Shown: positions 22,340 through 34,200 of the stretch, in pieces
Numbering within the stretch: position 1 is the first letter of the stretch
How the letters are laid out: the number at the start of each line of letters is the position of its first letter
Source: Poa pratensis
Taxonomy: Eukaryota > Streptophyta > Magnoliopsida > Poales > Poaceae
Length of the DNA stretch: 64,000 bases
Direction of reading: 5' to 3'
Assembly: GCA_947311845.1 (NCBI GenBank)
Contig: CAMZMU010000063.1
Span: 53,914,064 to 53,978,063 of the forward strand
Made by a program: the position numbers and the translations under genes
Notes under the pieces: generated by a model
Databases searched by the model: none
What the model saw: only the letters and a program-made list of their open reading frames with translations
What the model was told of the DNA's origin: nothing

Positions 22340-23769
22340 TACTATACTAGCATTTGACTCTACCTTGCAGATCTGAAGAGCAGTTCGGTTAGGTAACGAA
22401 AAGACATCATGATGGCATGAACCGCATGACTTTATCCTAGTGGTACAAACGGAAAGAACAACCCAGATGATATAAAACTCTTGCGAGTCGTACGGCGTCA
22501 GTTCTACCGTGTCCGCATCTGCACATTTTCTCACGTCCACCGCGACGGATTCTCTGCTACGCGCATGAACGTGCAAGAGGATAAGCACGGATGAACGTTG
22601 TTGCAGGTAGTAAATCAGCAGCATCATTGGACCTTTTATGCAAGAGGGCGCACTCGCCCGTGCTCGTGTGGAGTGCATAATTGTTCTGGGCAGCTAAGCT
22701 ACCCATGCTGCCTTTGCATGATGGTGTTCAGATGTTGACCTTGAAAGGCTAGCTTTTTGTTTCCTTCTTTTGAGGGAAGCTAAGTCTTGCTTCTTCCTCT
22801 TTTAGGGCGGGGAAGTTGTTCTTAGACAATAAATAAAGGGAAGTTTAGGTGTTGATATGAGTGGACCAAAGTATCTCGAGATATGACACAACCGGTACTA
22901 GAGGAGAGGGGGGAAATAAGGTGATCTCCACGCGACTAGGGTTTGCAACCCATCCGCAAGCGATGTCGTCGGCCCTGTCTTTGTTGGCCTTCCAAAATTT
23001 CGAGGTGTACGTGGCGGACCTGGTCTCTCGCCGGCGGGAGGGAGGTGTCACGTGTCTTGTTTTAGTTAATTGTGTGTCTTCGTCCGTGGTGAACGACTGA
23101 GTGGCGATATCTAGACGACAGAATACAGTACTCCGGCCCTATAAAATACCATTCCAACTCTGGTGACGCACCTAGTGTTGGGCGGAAGATGCGTGTAGTT
23201 GTGTGTCCCGCAAATTTCCATGGATTTGGTCGGTTCGTATTCGTTGATGTGGTTGCAGGTCTAGCTCTACATATATATGGTTTTCATATTTGATGATGGT
23301 TGTCAATCTGGTGAACTGGTCTTTTGGGATCTTAGTATGATGACTTCACGTTTGTCTACTACAACAATCTTAAAGTTTTGCCCGACTCCAAGGAGAGAGG
23401 GGCAAGGATGGGGGCGCACTTTCGGCTCGCCTGAGTGCTTGTAGTTATCGTTAGGTGGTCAAAATATCTTTTAAAAAAATCTCAACTAAAATAAATCGAA
23501 TTAAGTCTACTTAGGCCTGTTTGTCTTGATTTTCTTTTTGAACACTGTTTGTGTTGAATTTTTGTATCTATCCTTTTAACCGGCCCAACCACAAAGTACT
23601 AAGCTGGGCCAGCACCAACAATAATCGTGCTTAGCCCACTGAAATCGTCTTCGCACTGGGCCTCTCCTCTCTACTTTCCTATCGGCGGCTCGACGGTCAC
23701 CGGCCACCGCTCCAGCCGACCCGGGTCTCCGCACCGGCTCCGGCCACCGCAGCTCTCCCAACCATCAAC
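22340..23769. other. Intergenic region upstream of the TatD gene
   Basis: No gene recognised. The stretch about 23281-23500 resembles the 3' untranslated end of a grass non-LTR retroelement (low confidence). The right end must hold the TatD promoter. Confidence 0.35.
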
Positions 23770-26700
23770 ATGGCCCAGGCTCCGGGCCGCGCCGCCTCCG
23801 CCGTGCGGCTCTTCGACGCCCACTGCCACCTGCAAGACCCCCGCATCGCGGCGGCGGCCCCCTCCCTCATACGCGCCGCCGCAGCCTCCGGCGTCGCCCG
23901 GTTCTCGGTCAACGGCACCTCCGAGGCACGCTCAGCTCTATCCCTGCCTCTGCCCGAGAACGCAGGCAACCTCTTCTCCCTGACTCTTTCTTTACTGGTT
24001 GTATGCAGAAAGACTGGCACCTGGTGAAGCAGATGGCCCAGGAGCACCCGGCCGTCGTCCCCTGCTTCGGCCTCCACCCATGGCAAGACTACTTAGCTTC
24101 TTTTTCGCAGTGCACTGCTGCTTACTCTATGTGGGTTTTAAAACCGTGAATTTAGACAGGTGGGTGCCGGAGAGGTCGCCCGATTGGATGGATTCGCTCC
24201 GGAGGTTCTTCTCGGAGACCCCAGAGGCGGCTGTTGGGGAGGTGAGCTTTATCCGTCAATTTGTCACTCTTCCATGTTACTAGCCAGCAATAGAACTGCG
24301 GCAATACATAATAGCCTCAAGCTCGTGCCGCAAATTGCTAACCAAGGCTTCCCTACCAGCATATTTCTGTGATAGTCTAAAACTCTAAATTAGGATCATC
24401 TGGTTCTGCCAGTCATTGAGTTTAATGTTTATCAGCAATATGTTTTTTTTACACAGCCTCTGCTTGCTGTAATTTGAAGCTGAGATTGTCATTTCTGAAT
24501 TTAATGTACTAGTGTTTTCAAATTTGGTTAGAGGTCAGAGCCTCTTCTACTAGATTACTTACTGGGTTGGGTAACCCCAACAAATACTATTGTCATGTTC
24601 ACTATTCCCTCAAGGAATGTGAACTATGAGGCACTAGTTTCATCCGATGTCATACTTGACATGAGGCAGATGGGTGTTCCACTAATGAAATAGTCCCTAT
24701 TTCGATTGTGGAACGGACCTCGTGTACGATCCATCGTACATTTCCTTTTGGCATGTGCTATACCTTCTCATATTCACCATTATGCAGATTGGTCTGGACA
24801 AGGGATCGCATGGAAAAACTATTGACTTTGGAGAACAGGTTTGTTAGCATGACCCATCTGCACCTCATGTTGCATATAATTTTACGAACAGATTCAGTTA
24901 CATGATCTGATGCATATAACCATTTTCGCTATATCACCATGGCTTTAGTTGTGCCGTTTTATTACCGACTATAATAATAATAATATCATCACAGGTTGAA
25001 GTATTCCAACGACAACTTGAACTAGCTAAGGAATTGGAGAAACCTGTTTCTGTTCATTGTGTACGTGCCTTTGGTGATCTTCTGGAAATACTAAAGTAAG
25101 GCATGCATATTTGGCCTCTAGTATTTTTATTTCTTGTATCTAGCTATGTATGACAGGTAGGGATAGTTTGTTTGTCCATATTGAAATTTTAATTTCTAAA
25201 ACAGTGAATTATCGATGATATGGCACACACCAGGCTCTTAGTAGGGTTTAGACTTTAGTATTATTCTATACACATCGCCAAAACCTTGAAAAGTACTGCT
25301 CTTCCTAGATAGAAATGTCATACCGAAGTGCAGTTTCCGTACTTACAGACAAGTATTGTGGTGTCTTGTAGTTTCTCATTTCGTTTGTCTACAAATAACC
25401 CTTATGACATGTTAACTTTTTGGCTGCACCCAGGCGAACTGGGCCTTTCCCAGCAGGTGTGCTGTTGCATTCTTATCTGGGGTCTGCAGAAATGGTGCTT
25501 GGCCTTGCAAATTTAGGTTGTTACTTTTCGTTGTCTGGTTTCCTTACAGGCATGAAATCCACTAAGGCAAAGCAAATGCTCAAAGCAGTAAGTAGGTTAT
25601 GTCCCTTTTTCCTGGGAGTAGGTATGAAATCTATTATGATTTATGAACCATTCCATCTCACAAGTATTTACCAATGAAATGCATTTGTATTTTTTATAGA
25701 TACCTTTGGACAGAATTCTGTTAGAGACAGATGCACCTGACGCATTACCAAAGTTGGACAATGTTTCTCTAGTAACAGTCCCTGTGGACACTTCAGATGC
25801 AGATGCAGCTGCCTCTTCAAATGAATCCTTGAACCATCCAGCTAACATCCACATTGTAAGATTTGTGGCCTGATTCCTCTGCCTGATACTTTTTATCAAA
25901 TCTTCATGTTTTTCCTTGTGGCATAAGCTCCATGCTATTTTTACTATATATAGGCAGTTCCCTAATGATGGAAATATTCTTGTCCCAACTAGTATACTAA
26001 GGTGTCTATGAAGGGCAGAAATTTTCTAGGGCAAGAGCATCTCCAACCGCAATGGCCAAATTTGACCCCTCATTTATCCACGGACATGTCCGTACATTTC
26101 CGCTTTGAACCCTCATTTATCTGTATGCGCAGCCGTGTCCCTTAAATTGTCCGGGCAGTTGCATGTGATTGGTGGGGATGGAGAGAAAAAGAGAAAATAA
26201 ATAATAAAGAAAGAGATAAAGTGGTCCGGAGTGGACATGGAGGACTGTCCGGACATGCCCGGACACCCTCATTTCCACCCCATATATGGGCTGAAAGTGG
26301 GGGTGCCGGACAGTCCGGACATATAGGGGGAAGGTCGGGGGTCTGGTTGGGTAGCCTTTTTTCTCCTGTCCTGTCCGGTTTGTCCGCCCAGACATATATG
26401 GACAAAGTGGGGGTTCCGGTTGTAGATGCTCTAAACACAATATTTTCTCTGGTACTACTATTCAACGTTGACCCGTCTGTTCGGTATATTGTCATTGCAA
26501 TGCGTAATGTTTAAGAAATGTAAAATTGCCTATTAATGTATCTGCTGCTATTTCTTTTATTAATGTAAGCTCAGTGGCAATGTCACTACTGCTGCAGGTT
26601 CCACCTGTCCAAAAATGGCTTCACTTCACAAGTTATCTCACTCTCACACAAATCAGTGATGGATTAAGGAAATTATTCTAATGAAATGAGCCTCATTTCT

Positions 26701-26842
26701 ATTTTATTTTCAGGTTTTGAGTTATGTGGCGTCGCTGCTTGAAATGCCAGAGAGAGAGCTCGCGGAGGTGAGCTACAAGAATGCTACCAAGCTGTTTTCC
26801 TACCCTGGATCCAAAATTCACCCTGAAGGTGAAAGTGCGTGA
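23770..26842 (+). CDS. TatD-related DNase (metal-dependent hydrolase)
   Basis: TatD proteins are metal-dependent nucleases with an amidohydrolase-like barrel. Eight exons join in frame to 300 residues: 23770-23925, 24009-24082, 24160-24241, 24788-24838, 24995-25095, 25434-25587, 25700-25855 and 26714-26842. Metal ligands are all present: LFDAHCHLQD (residues about 14-23), the Glu of AVGEIGLDKG, PVSVHC, VLLHSYLGS and LLETDAPD. Family length is about 260-300, so it looks complete. Introns 1 and 2 both need GC donors (GAG|GCACGC and ATG|GCAAGA), while the others are GT-AG. Intron 7 holds a MITE-like insertion. Between residues about 225 and 250 there is a Ser/Asp/Ala-rich insert common in plant copies. 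The start ATG lies in a GC-rich first exon and matches the position of the conserved N-terminus. Confidence 0.9.
26034..26432. mobile_element. MITE-like element in TatD intron 7
   Basis: About 400 bp with imperfect terminal inverted repeats AGAGCATCTCCAACCG and CGGTTGTAGATGCTCT and many GTCCGGAC/GGACATG subterminal repeats. This style is common for hAT or Mutator MITEs in grasses. No clear target duplication. Confidence 0.65.
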
Positions 26843-27735
26843 TTGGGGGTGGCCATCCAATTTGAACCATGTTCTTCTTCATCCTGGTGCGTTCTGCTTT
26901 GGATATTGGCTGTATACTGTATATATGGTAGTAACTTTTAGATAAGGAGCAACCAGAAATAAATGAGAAAACGGCTAGTATCCGATTGTGCTTTTATGCC
27001 AAATTTCCTTGGTCGAAAGTTGGCAGTAGTTTTTCACGTTGCCGTCGAATGACGACTGGTATATAGCGTATGGCTGGCAACCAACCAGTGCTCCTGTACA
27101 TGTACTGAGCCATCAAAGTATTGTGTATTCTGGATGCCTAGCTTGTAGCATTCCAACAACACAAGGCTCCTATTGCACCCCTCTTGTCATTTCAAGTGAC
27201 ACTGAATCTCTCCTCACTGACTGTTGGGAATTGTGCGCGGTGAGTGGATTCGAACTGGAATTTTATCTGCTTTAAACTAAGATGACAAGATAAGAAAAGG
27301 CCGCTTCGATCCTCTTAATGATAGGTTTAACCGCCCTAGTTCGAGCTCCAATACCTACTAAACCTTATCGTCAGTAACGTCCACTTCCTGATCTGACTGA
27401 CGAGACGCGCCGACCACGACCAATGGAGTGTGGCAGCGTACCATTCGGCACAAGCTCGCTTTAGACTTTCGGTAGCAGCGTGAAGATTGAAAAACCGCAC
27501 TCGATCGCCAGGTCGTGAGTGGATGGATTGAAGAACCTTGGAGATGTTTGCGCGTGAACAAGAGCAAGAACACTGCAACCTGAGATAACGAACAAACTGA
27601 AGCAGTAATATGTGCGCATATCTGATTCCGAGAGATGACAAGGAAGCAGCAAGCAAACTAATTAAACAAGTAGGTCGTGGTACTACTGTGCATGGAAGAA
27701 ACGACTAGCTACTCTGTACTGGTAGATCGCTAAGC
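26843..27735. other. Region between convergent TatD and small membrane protein genes
   Basis: Should contain both 3' UTRs. Nothing else recognised. Confidence 0.4.
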
Positions 27736-28035
27736 TCATGCATGTGCACCGGGCGCTGGAGGCGCCTCGACGTCGGGGCCGTGGCCGCAGCAGCGGCAGG
27801 GGTCGGAGGCGAGAAGGGAGAGCCAGGCGAGAACGGGGGTGCCGAGGAGGACGAGGCCCGCGGGCACCATCCAGAGGCGAGCGTGCGCCGGGTGGAACGC
27901 CAGCGCCCACCACACAAGCAGCGCCGCGCCGCCCAGCCCCACGGCCACCAGGCACGCCGCGGTGGCCGCCACGGACGAGAACGACGACGCCTTCGCCACG
28001 GCGCCGGGCTTCGGAGGCCCCGCAGACGCCTCCAT
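27736..28035 (-). CDS. Small two-helix membrane protein, function unknown
   Basis: 99 residues from the ATG at 28035. I do not recognise a named family. Two hydrophobic segments are visible: about residues 20-45 (SVAATAACLVAVGLGG then AALLVWWALAF) and about 54-77 (LWMVPAGLVLLGTPVLAWLS). A cysteine cluster, DPCRCCGHG, and a Pro/Ala-rich tail follow. The N-terminus (MEASAGPPKPGAVAKASS) has no charged signal peptide, so it is probably a membrane protein with both ends on the same side. The ATG at 28035 is preferred over upstream codons because a TATA box lies 56-65 bases before it. Strong GC bias fits a real grass gene; overlapping ORFs on the other strand are shadows. Confidence 0.65.
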   Translation of the reverse strand: MEASAGPPKPGAVAKASSFSSVAATAACLVAVGLGGAALLVWWALAFHPAHARLWMVPAGLVLLGTPVLAWLSLLASDPCRCCGHGPDVEAPPAPGAHA

Positions 28036-28090
28036 GGAATTCCTGTGGCCGGAGGAGAGTCGTCCGACCGATCGAGTCCAAGTGTTGTGT

Positions 28091-28100
28091 GCATATATAG
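28091..28100 (-). promoter_or_regulatory. TATA box of the small membrane protein gene
   Basis: CTATATATGC on the minus strand, 56-65 bases before the ATG at 28035; it fixes the likely start. Confidence 0.6.
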
Positions 28101-28460
28101 CCGCGTGTCGTGGCTGGAGACTGCACCGGCGGCGGTCGTGTACTCGTGTGCACAATAGAATAGGAAGACCCGGATCAGTCACTGCTAGCCTGGTGTAACT
28201 GCCTTGCACACTTCCTATAGCTCGTGTGAGTTGCAGGTTGCGGCCTGTAATATTCCTGTCGTTGGTCTACTTTGTTTATTTCGTCGACGATCTCCTTTCC
28301 GCCCCCCAGAATCGACCGAAAAAGCAGCAGAGAAAAGAAGTTCCTCATACAAGTCGCCATCGTCGATCACATTCTACACGTGCAGTCCAATGTATGTGAT
28401 TAGGCATTAAGAAAAGCATACAGGAGGATGAAACCACAGACAGCGAGAGCACATCTCGTT

Positions 28461-30792
28461 TCATTCTTGTTGGTTCTGGAACAAGGCGCGGACGTTGACG
28501 GGTGAAGCATCGACGGCGACGCCGTCGACAAGCCTGCCGGCGACGATGAAGTTGACGGCCTCCGTCGGGTGGAACGCGTCCCAGAACACGTACTTGGTGC
28601 GGTCATCGCACAGGGTGGAGCTCGCGTTGGCGATGCCGATGCACAGGAACGGAGGGAAGCTGCCGCCGCAGCAAGGGTCCAGTGCATTCTCGAAACCTGC
28701 AGGCCATACACGCAGACACATCCAAGATTCAGTTCTCAGCTCAGAGAATGCGAGACCACCCGAGTACCAAATTTCTGCAAACTTTGTGCTTTGCAACATT
28801 GCATCTACCCCTACCGTATTGGCGATGCTGCTGGATGATCTCCATCACGATGTCGTGGGTATTCGTGTAGACGAACACGCTCTCTGGACCCATCTCCTGG
28901 TTCAGCCTGCCGATCATCCTCTTCAGCTTCTTGTTGTAACCTTCGCAGAGCTTGTTGGCAGCTGATGAACATTCGCCTGCAGGAATGAACTCCAGAGCAC
29001 GAACGTATGGTATGCAACCAAGCGGCCCGATGTCGGCCACAACGAATTTTCTAGCCCCAAGCTCGTTCAGCCGCTTCGTTTTTGAAAGAAAATAGCATCA
29101 TTAGTTTTTTAGAATTAATGGGAGCAAACGAAAGAAAATTACAGTAGACAGGACAATGTCAGTTAGTGATACCTTCAGATGAAACGCCAACTTAGAAACC
29201 AAGGCATCCTGGAAAACTGCAGGATCAGGCTTCTGTCCTCCGAAGAATGGCACTGAAGGTGAGAGGAACTCCAGGATGTCATTGGATCCAGCAGCTACTG
29301 TGAAGAGATACTTCTGCAAGAACTTGGCTGCAGCTTTCTCCCCCATGGTCTCCAGTATCTGTGCTCTCGTCTTCTCAAAGTAGCTGATTTGCTGTCCTAG
29401 TGGCACTCTTCCAATCTGCCAACCCAAATCACACGATCACAAGTTCAGAAACACATTTTAATCAGGAGAGGTTGGAAGGAAGGGGGAAGATAGCCAATGC
29501 TGTTTTTGTGAGGAATTAGAGACTCAGAAACATTTATTTTTCGAGTGTAAACTTGCAAGATATGTCTGGGGAGTGGTGAAATGTGCTACAGGTATAGATA
29601 ATGTGCCAACTAGTTTAAGGGATATGAGTGATTGGATTTTTGGTTTTACTGGTAGAGCAAGAAACATTGTAGCCGTTGGTGTAGTTGCTGTTATTTGGAC
29701 GATTTGGAAGACTAGGAATACGGCTGTGTTTGATCACAAGTATCCGTATGATCCTACTGTGGTAATGTATCAGGTAACTAGGTTCATTAACGACTGGTCT
29801 ATACTGCAGAAGGTAAACGCACGACCGGCACAACGCAGCGCGGCACTGCGGCTGGCAACAGTGACATCTGAATGCTTTAGCAGGCGATAGGGTTGGGCTC
29901 CATTGGCAAGACGCATAGGAGATGGCTAGGAGAAAAATGTGAACAGAAGAAAGTCGTTTCACACCGGAGTGGGTTCCCCTGGAGAAAAAGAGAAGTCTGG
30001 ATGTCTGTGTAGTTTATAACTGCTCTCGGTTGTCATTTGATACATGAAGTTTTTGCTGCTACCTGTAATAAGGCTCTTGGATAGTGTTTTGTCAGTTTCG
30101 TAGCTTGCTTTAGATGATGTTGAGAAAGAAATAGGAGGGAGTTGCGGTGGGTGGCTTCAGGAGGTTGTTCCTGATTCCTGAGTTCCGGTAAAAATGCTTG
30201 TGAACTGTTTGGTTTCATGCTATATATGAAATCGGGAGCCGTGGAGCTCTTTAATTCGAAAAAAAACACAAGTTCAGAAACAAATCAAGCTGTGAGGAAG
30301 GTGAGGACATTACATAAAAGGAACCGGTCTCGTCGAAAATGCCGGAAGAACCAGAAGCATAGTTCACTCCACTGCTGGCCACTTGAGCACTCGAGTTTGG
30401 AGCCAAGTAGGGAGGAGCAAATGTTTCCTGTCCCAATGCTTCACCTGAGAACATGGTGCCAACAAATTGTTTGTTAGATCAAACATGGACAATGTACAAA
30501 CAGTTTCCCATGCAAATTCAAACTTGATATTACCCATGACATCTGCAATGGTCCTCCCGTTGGTGAACCTCCCGGTTGGCTTGCCACCGGAAAACGAGAA
30601 ATCGACGCCGTAGGGCGGGGCGTTGGCCTTGGAGAGGGTCACAAGGTAGTCGTTGTTCCCGGCATCGACGAGGGAGTCACCGAAGATGAAGAACGCGTGT
30701 GACGATGCTGGAGATGGAAGAAACAGGAGCAGCAGCATCAGTGTTGCTGTGAAGAGTGGAGAGCAGCAGCAGCGGGGAGGAAGCACGGCCAT
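28461..30792 (-). CDS. GDSL esterase/lipase
   Basis: Secreted SGNH/GDSL hydrolase acting on ester bonds, typically apoplastic. Five exons on the minus strand: 30792-30534, 30444-30314, 29415-29173, 29073-28815 and 28696-28461, giving 375 residues. Residues 1-32 form a signal peptide ([17 protein letters not shown]). Block I is [15 protein letters not shown] with the nucleophile Ser; block III is [11 protein letters not shown]; block V is [12 protein letters not shown] with the Asp/His pair. The acceptor of exon 4 is an unusual CGAAG rather than a pyrimidine-rich CAG. Intron 2 contains a LINE remnant in antisense orientation. The start at 30792 is chosen because the signal peptide follows directly; an in-frame upstream Met at 30900 is less likely. 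All catalytic residues are present, so it appears functional. Specific substrate is unknown. Confidence 0.92.
29454..30266 (+). mobile_element. 5'-truncated LINE in GDSL intron 2, with 16-bp target duplication
   Basis: About 813 bp ending in an A-run at 30259-30266. CACAAGTTCAGAAACA flanks it at 29438-29453 and 30267-30282. It lies antisense to the GDSL gene. It contains the last part of ORF2 and the 3' UTR only. Confidence 0.92.
29499..29890 (+). pseudogene. LINE ORF2 C-terminus (reverse-transcriptase zinc-binding domain), fragment
   Basis: The frame reads [20 protein letters not shown], then VWGVVKC and [19 protein letters not shown], the pattern of the zf-RVT domain found at the end of plant L1-type ORF2 proteins (CxxC...H..F.C). 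It ends at TAG 29888-29890. The rest of ORF2 was lost by 5' truncation at insertion. Confidence 0.85.
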
Positions 30793-31297
30793 CCTACATA
30801 TGCTGCAACCGTGGGACGTCTCTAGGATTGCATATATCTCTTTGCATTGGCAACTACTGGCATGCTTCCCTTGCCTGTTCGTACCATTTGACAGCTTCAA
30901 GAGGTGATGTGAAATGTCCCCACTGGGGTGGTGTGGGGTGACATATTAGAACTGGATGAGAAGGTTTTCGGTTGAGACTTGGGAGCAGTACAGGCGAGCA
31001 GTTAGACACAATTCTCAGCATGAAACAATGCACAACAACCTATCGGAAAATTCGTATATGGAACAATGCACATATCACACTAGCTTTTGGGGGTACACAG
31101 TAGAGTCGAAGTTCACTGTGACTTCCATTCATTCACTTATTGGAACCACATGCAATCTGTCGTCAGCAGTAAACGGTTATAATGTACACTGAAATCTGCA
31201 GTACCTACAAACTAATTGGCTGACCGTTTCTACTCACACAAACTAGAGGAACGGCCGATCAACTAAACAAAAAAGCGAAAAATAACTCCATTACCAA
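30793..31297. other. Spacer between ROPGAP 3' end and GDSL start
   Basis: About 505 bases that must hold both the GDSL promoter and the 3' UTR of the neighbouring GTPase-activating protein gene, as both genes run on the minus strand. No clear TATA box found. Confidence 0.4.
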
Positions 31298-34200
31298 TTA
31301 CATATACAATCTCACTGTCATATCATACCCAAGCTTGTCTTGCTTCTCTGGGAGTATCAAGGCAACCACGTCTGGAGCCTTCCTCAGTGGCCTATTCAGC
31401 TGAAACACAGGATGTCTGCAAAGCCTCTCGACACCTTTCCTAAAACTAAATCTCTCGAACAAGCCTTCTGCACTTCTGTTACCGAATTCTTTTCCAGAAC
31501 TGCTGACTCGGCTATTCAGATCATTATCAAGAGGAGGAAATCCACTGTAGCACTTATCGTGGTCCATGTTCCGCTTCTTCTCTTGTCCTTCAAGATCATT
31601 TTTTGAATTATGATGGAGGGACTGTTCAGCTTCGGATAGGAGCTGTTCCGAAATAGCCTTGTCAATCATCGGGCGATCGACGCTTTCCTGACTTGAACAA
31701 ATGAATGGCTTCTCCAAATGCTCTGGCGTCTGAGGTTCATCTTGGTCATTTGAGGAACCGGAGCATGACTGCAATGCATTAGGTGCTACAGCTGCCGCCT
31801 CTCTTTCCTTTAAGGTCTTCACGATTAAAGTTCTGAGGAAATTCATCACCTGAACTGCATGCATCAGGGCGGTTAATGGATCGGCCATCTGGAAGAGAAA
31901 TACCCTGGGATTAGTGTATGCATGTGGATATATTTGACCTTACGGGGTTCGCTCTGCAGATATGAATAATAAATATTTCCAATAACCTGAGTCATGTTTG
32001 GCGCAAAAACCATAGCGATGTTTCGAGCATTCATCTTGTTGTAGCTTTCAAGCACTACAACATCAGCCATTAGATTAATAGTCCAATTAAGCAATGCTGC
32101 TTCCACTGGTGGTAGCATACAAGCAAGGAGAGCACACTCTTCTTCTGTGTTGCAGTGCAATACTTGTTCTGGTGTCAGTGAGTCCAATACTCCTGTTGAA
32201 AGTTCCCGAAACCATGCCTACAAAAGAGCACCAAAGACGATAATGTATACTGCTGAATAAAATTCCCACAAATAAAATATCATGCATGTTCAGTTTCATG
32301 CTATTGGTCAAAATTAATGTGTATTATTCCTTCCTGACTACTGATATTTCAGGCTCTAAACATGTTCAGAGTTGCAGAAAAAAAGGGGACATCTCATGCA
32401 CACAGCATATCTGTCTGCTAGTCTCAGGTATCTGTTGAAGCTAAAATTAAAAGAGAGAGATTGTTGCAATTAGTGTTTCTGTGGAAGTTTTCAGCACCTT
32501 TATCAACCCAGCCAGGCAGTGTAAGTCAACTTCATCCGGAACCACGCCACTGTTTAATTGGTCCCTGACACAGACCTCTTGACTATTTTCTCCGTTAATT
32601 CTGAAGATCCCTTCAATCTAAGAACACAGTGGATATACATAAGCATTCTGAGGAGTTGAAACTGACATCTGAATTGTTGTCTTTCATTAGCTTTCAGCTG
32701 GACATACCTTAAGTCCTTCTCGTAGATACAACTCCTTCTGCATCATCAGCAGTATTATGGGCACACTATTTCCTCTTTCATCGTATGAACATTGCAAAGA
32801 GGTTGGTGAAACGCCAAACACACTTGCACTGCACGCGGAATTATAACTAGATAAGGTTAGCTAGTAGCACTAAACAATAATTCGGAGGCAATTGTAGCAG
32901 ATAACTTTCATTCTCAAGCAACTATAATTTTTCCAAAAAGACACTAGGAAACAACGGCAGTATGACCAGAAGGGCTTTCATATGCATTAACTCATCTTAC
33001 TGGGTTATAGATAAATATTGAAACCCTGACATCCTGATTTGATGTTACCAATCTAAAAAGATGATGTGAATGCAGAAACTCAAAACGGTGCCCGGGTGCA
33101 CATGCACCCGTTTTGTTTGACTTTTTTTGAAAATTCAATACATGTTGAAAAATTCCGAAAAAAATCACGCACGTACCTGAGCATGTCACGCACCATCGTG
33201 TTAAATTTGGTGACGAAACGACATCGCGGCCGCCCTGTGCAAAAATGACAAAATTCTGACAGAAAATAGATCCAAAATTTTGAATTTTCAGATCTGAGAT
33301 TTGTCATTTTTGCACAGGGCAGACGCGATGTCGATTCGTCGCCAAATTTAACACGATGGTGCGTGACATGCTCAGGTACGTGCATGATTTTTTTCGGATT
33401 TTTTCAACACGTTTTGAATTTTCAAAAAAAATTAGACAAAACCGGGTGCATGTGCACCCGGGCACCAAAACGGCCTCCTCTGAATGCAGAAACTCAAAAC
33501 GGTGCCATTTCTCAGTGCAAAAGGTAAAGAAAACCCCATACTATGTCTGATGCAAGTACAGCTGACGAGATCAACCTAATCCAAAATATAAGATGATGAG
33601 AAAGATTCCCATGAGCTGCCCATGCTGGCCAGGTCAGCCACCTAAAAAGTCCCAACTTCAAGGTCAAGCACATAACAATTCTGGCTACGAAGTCCAATAA
33701 AGAGCTCAACCGTTAGCCATGCAACAGAATCCCACAATCAAATTTATTTCTGTCATAAGCCCTTCTTTGTCCTCAGAATTGTGTGCCCACAGTATATTTA
33801 GAGCGTTCCACTGGGTGCCTCATGGCATGGCAACTATGCCAGGAGCAGACAAGCTATAATCACCCAGAAAATCAATGAATTTCTTGTTTCAGTAGTTCTA
33901 CTTCTTGGCATGGAATCTAACCTTATGATTTATTTACTCCTGGTAACACAACTTGTGATTCAAAGGGCACCACTTGTCCCACTTTTAGATCCACTTCTTC
34001 CACTAATTAATTAAACATTTTCAGCAAATTCCACTTTCTGTACACTGTATTGTATCATCTCTGAGAGTCTGAGTGCACAAGCATAACAAGAGAACAGCAA
34101 AACACAGCTCATTTCCATATTCTAAAATCGGAGTATCTAATAACTTCCAATAGTCGCACCTAAAGTTCCAGGTGTAATTAAATTGTTTATTTAATTATTA

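Noticed and set aside
27742..28158. Plus-strand ORFs opposite the small membrane protein gene
   Set aside because: Arg/Gly-rich shadows of the GC-rich minus-strand gene.
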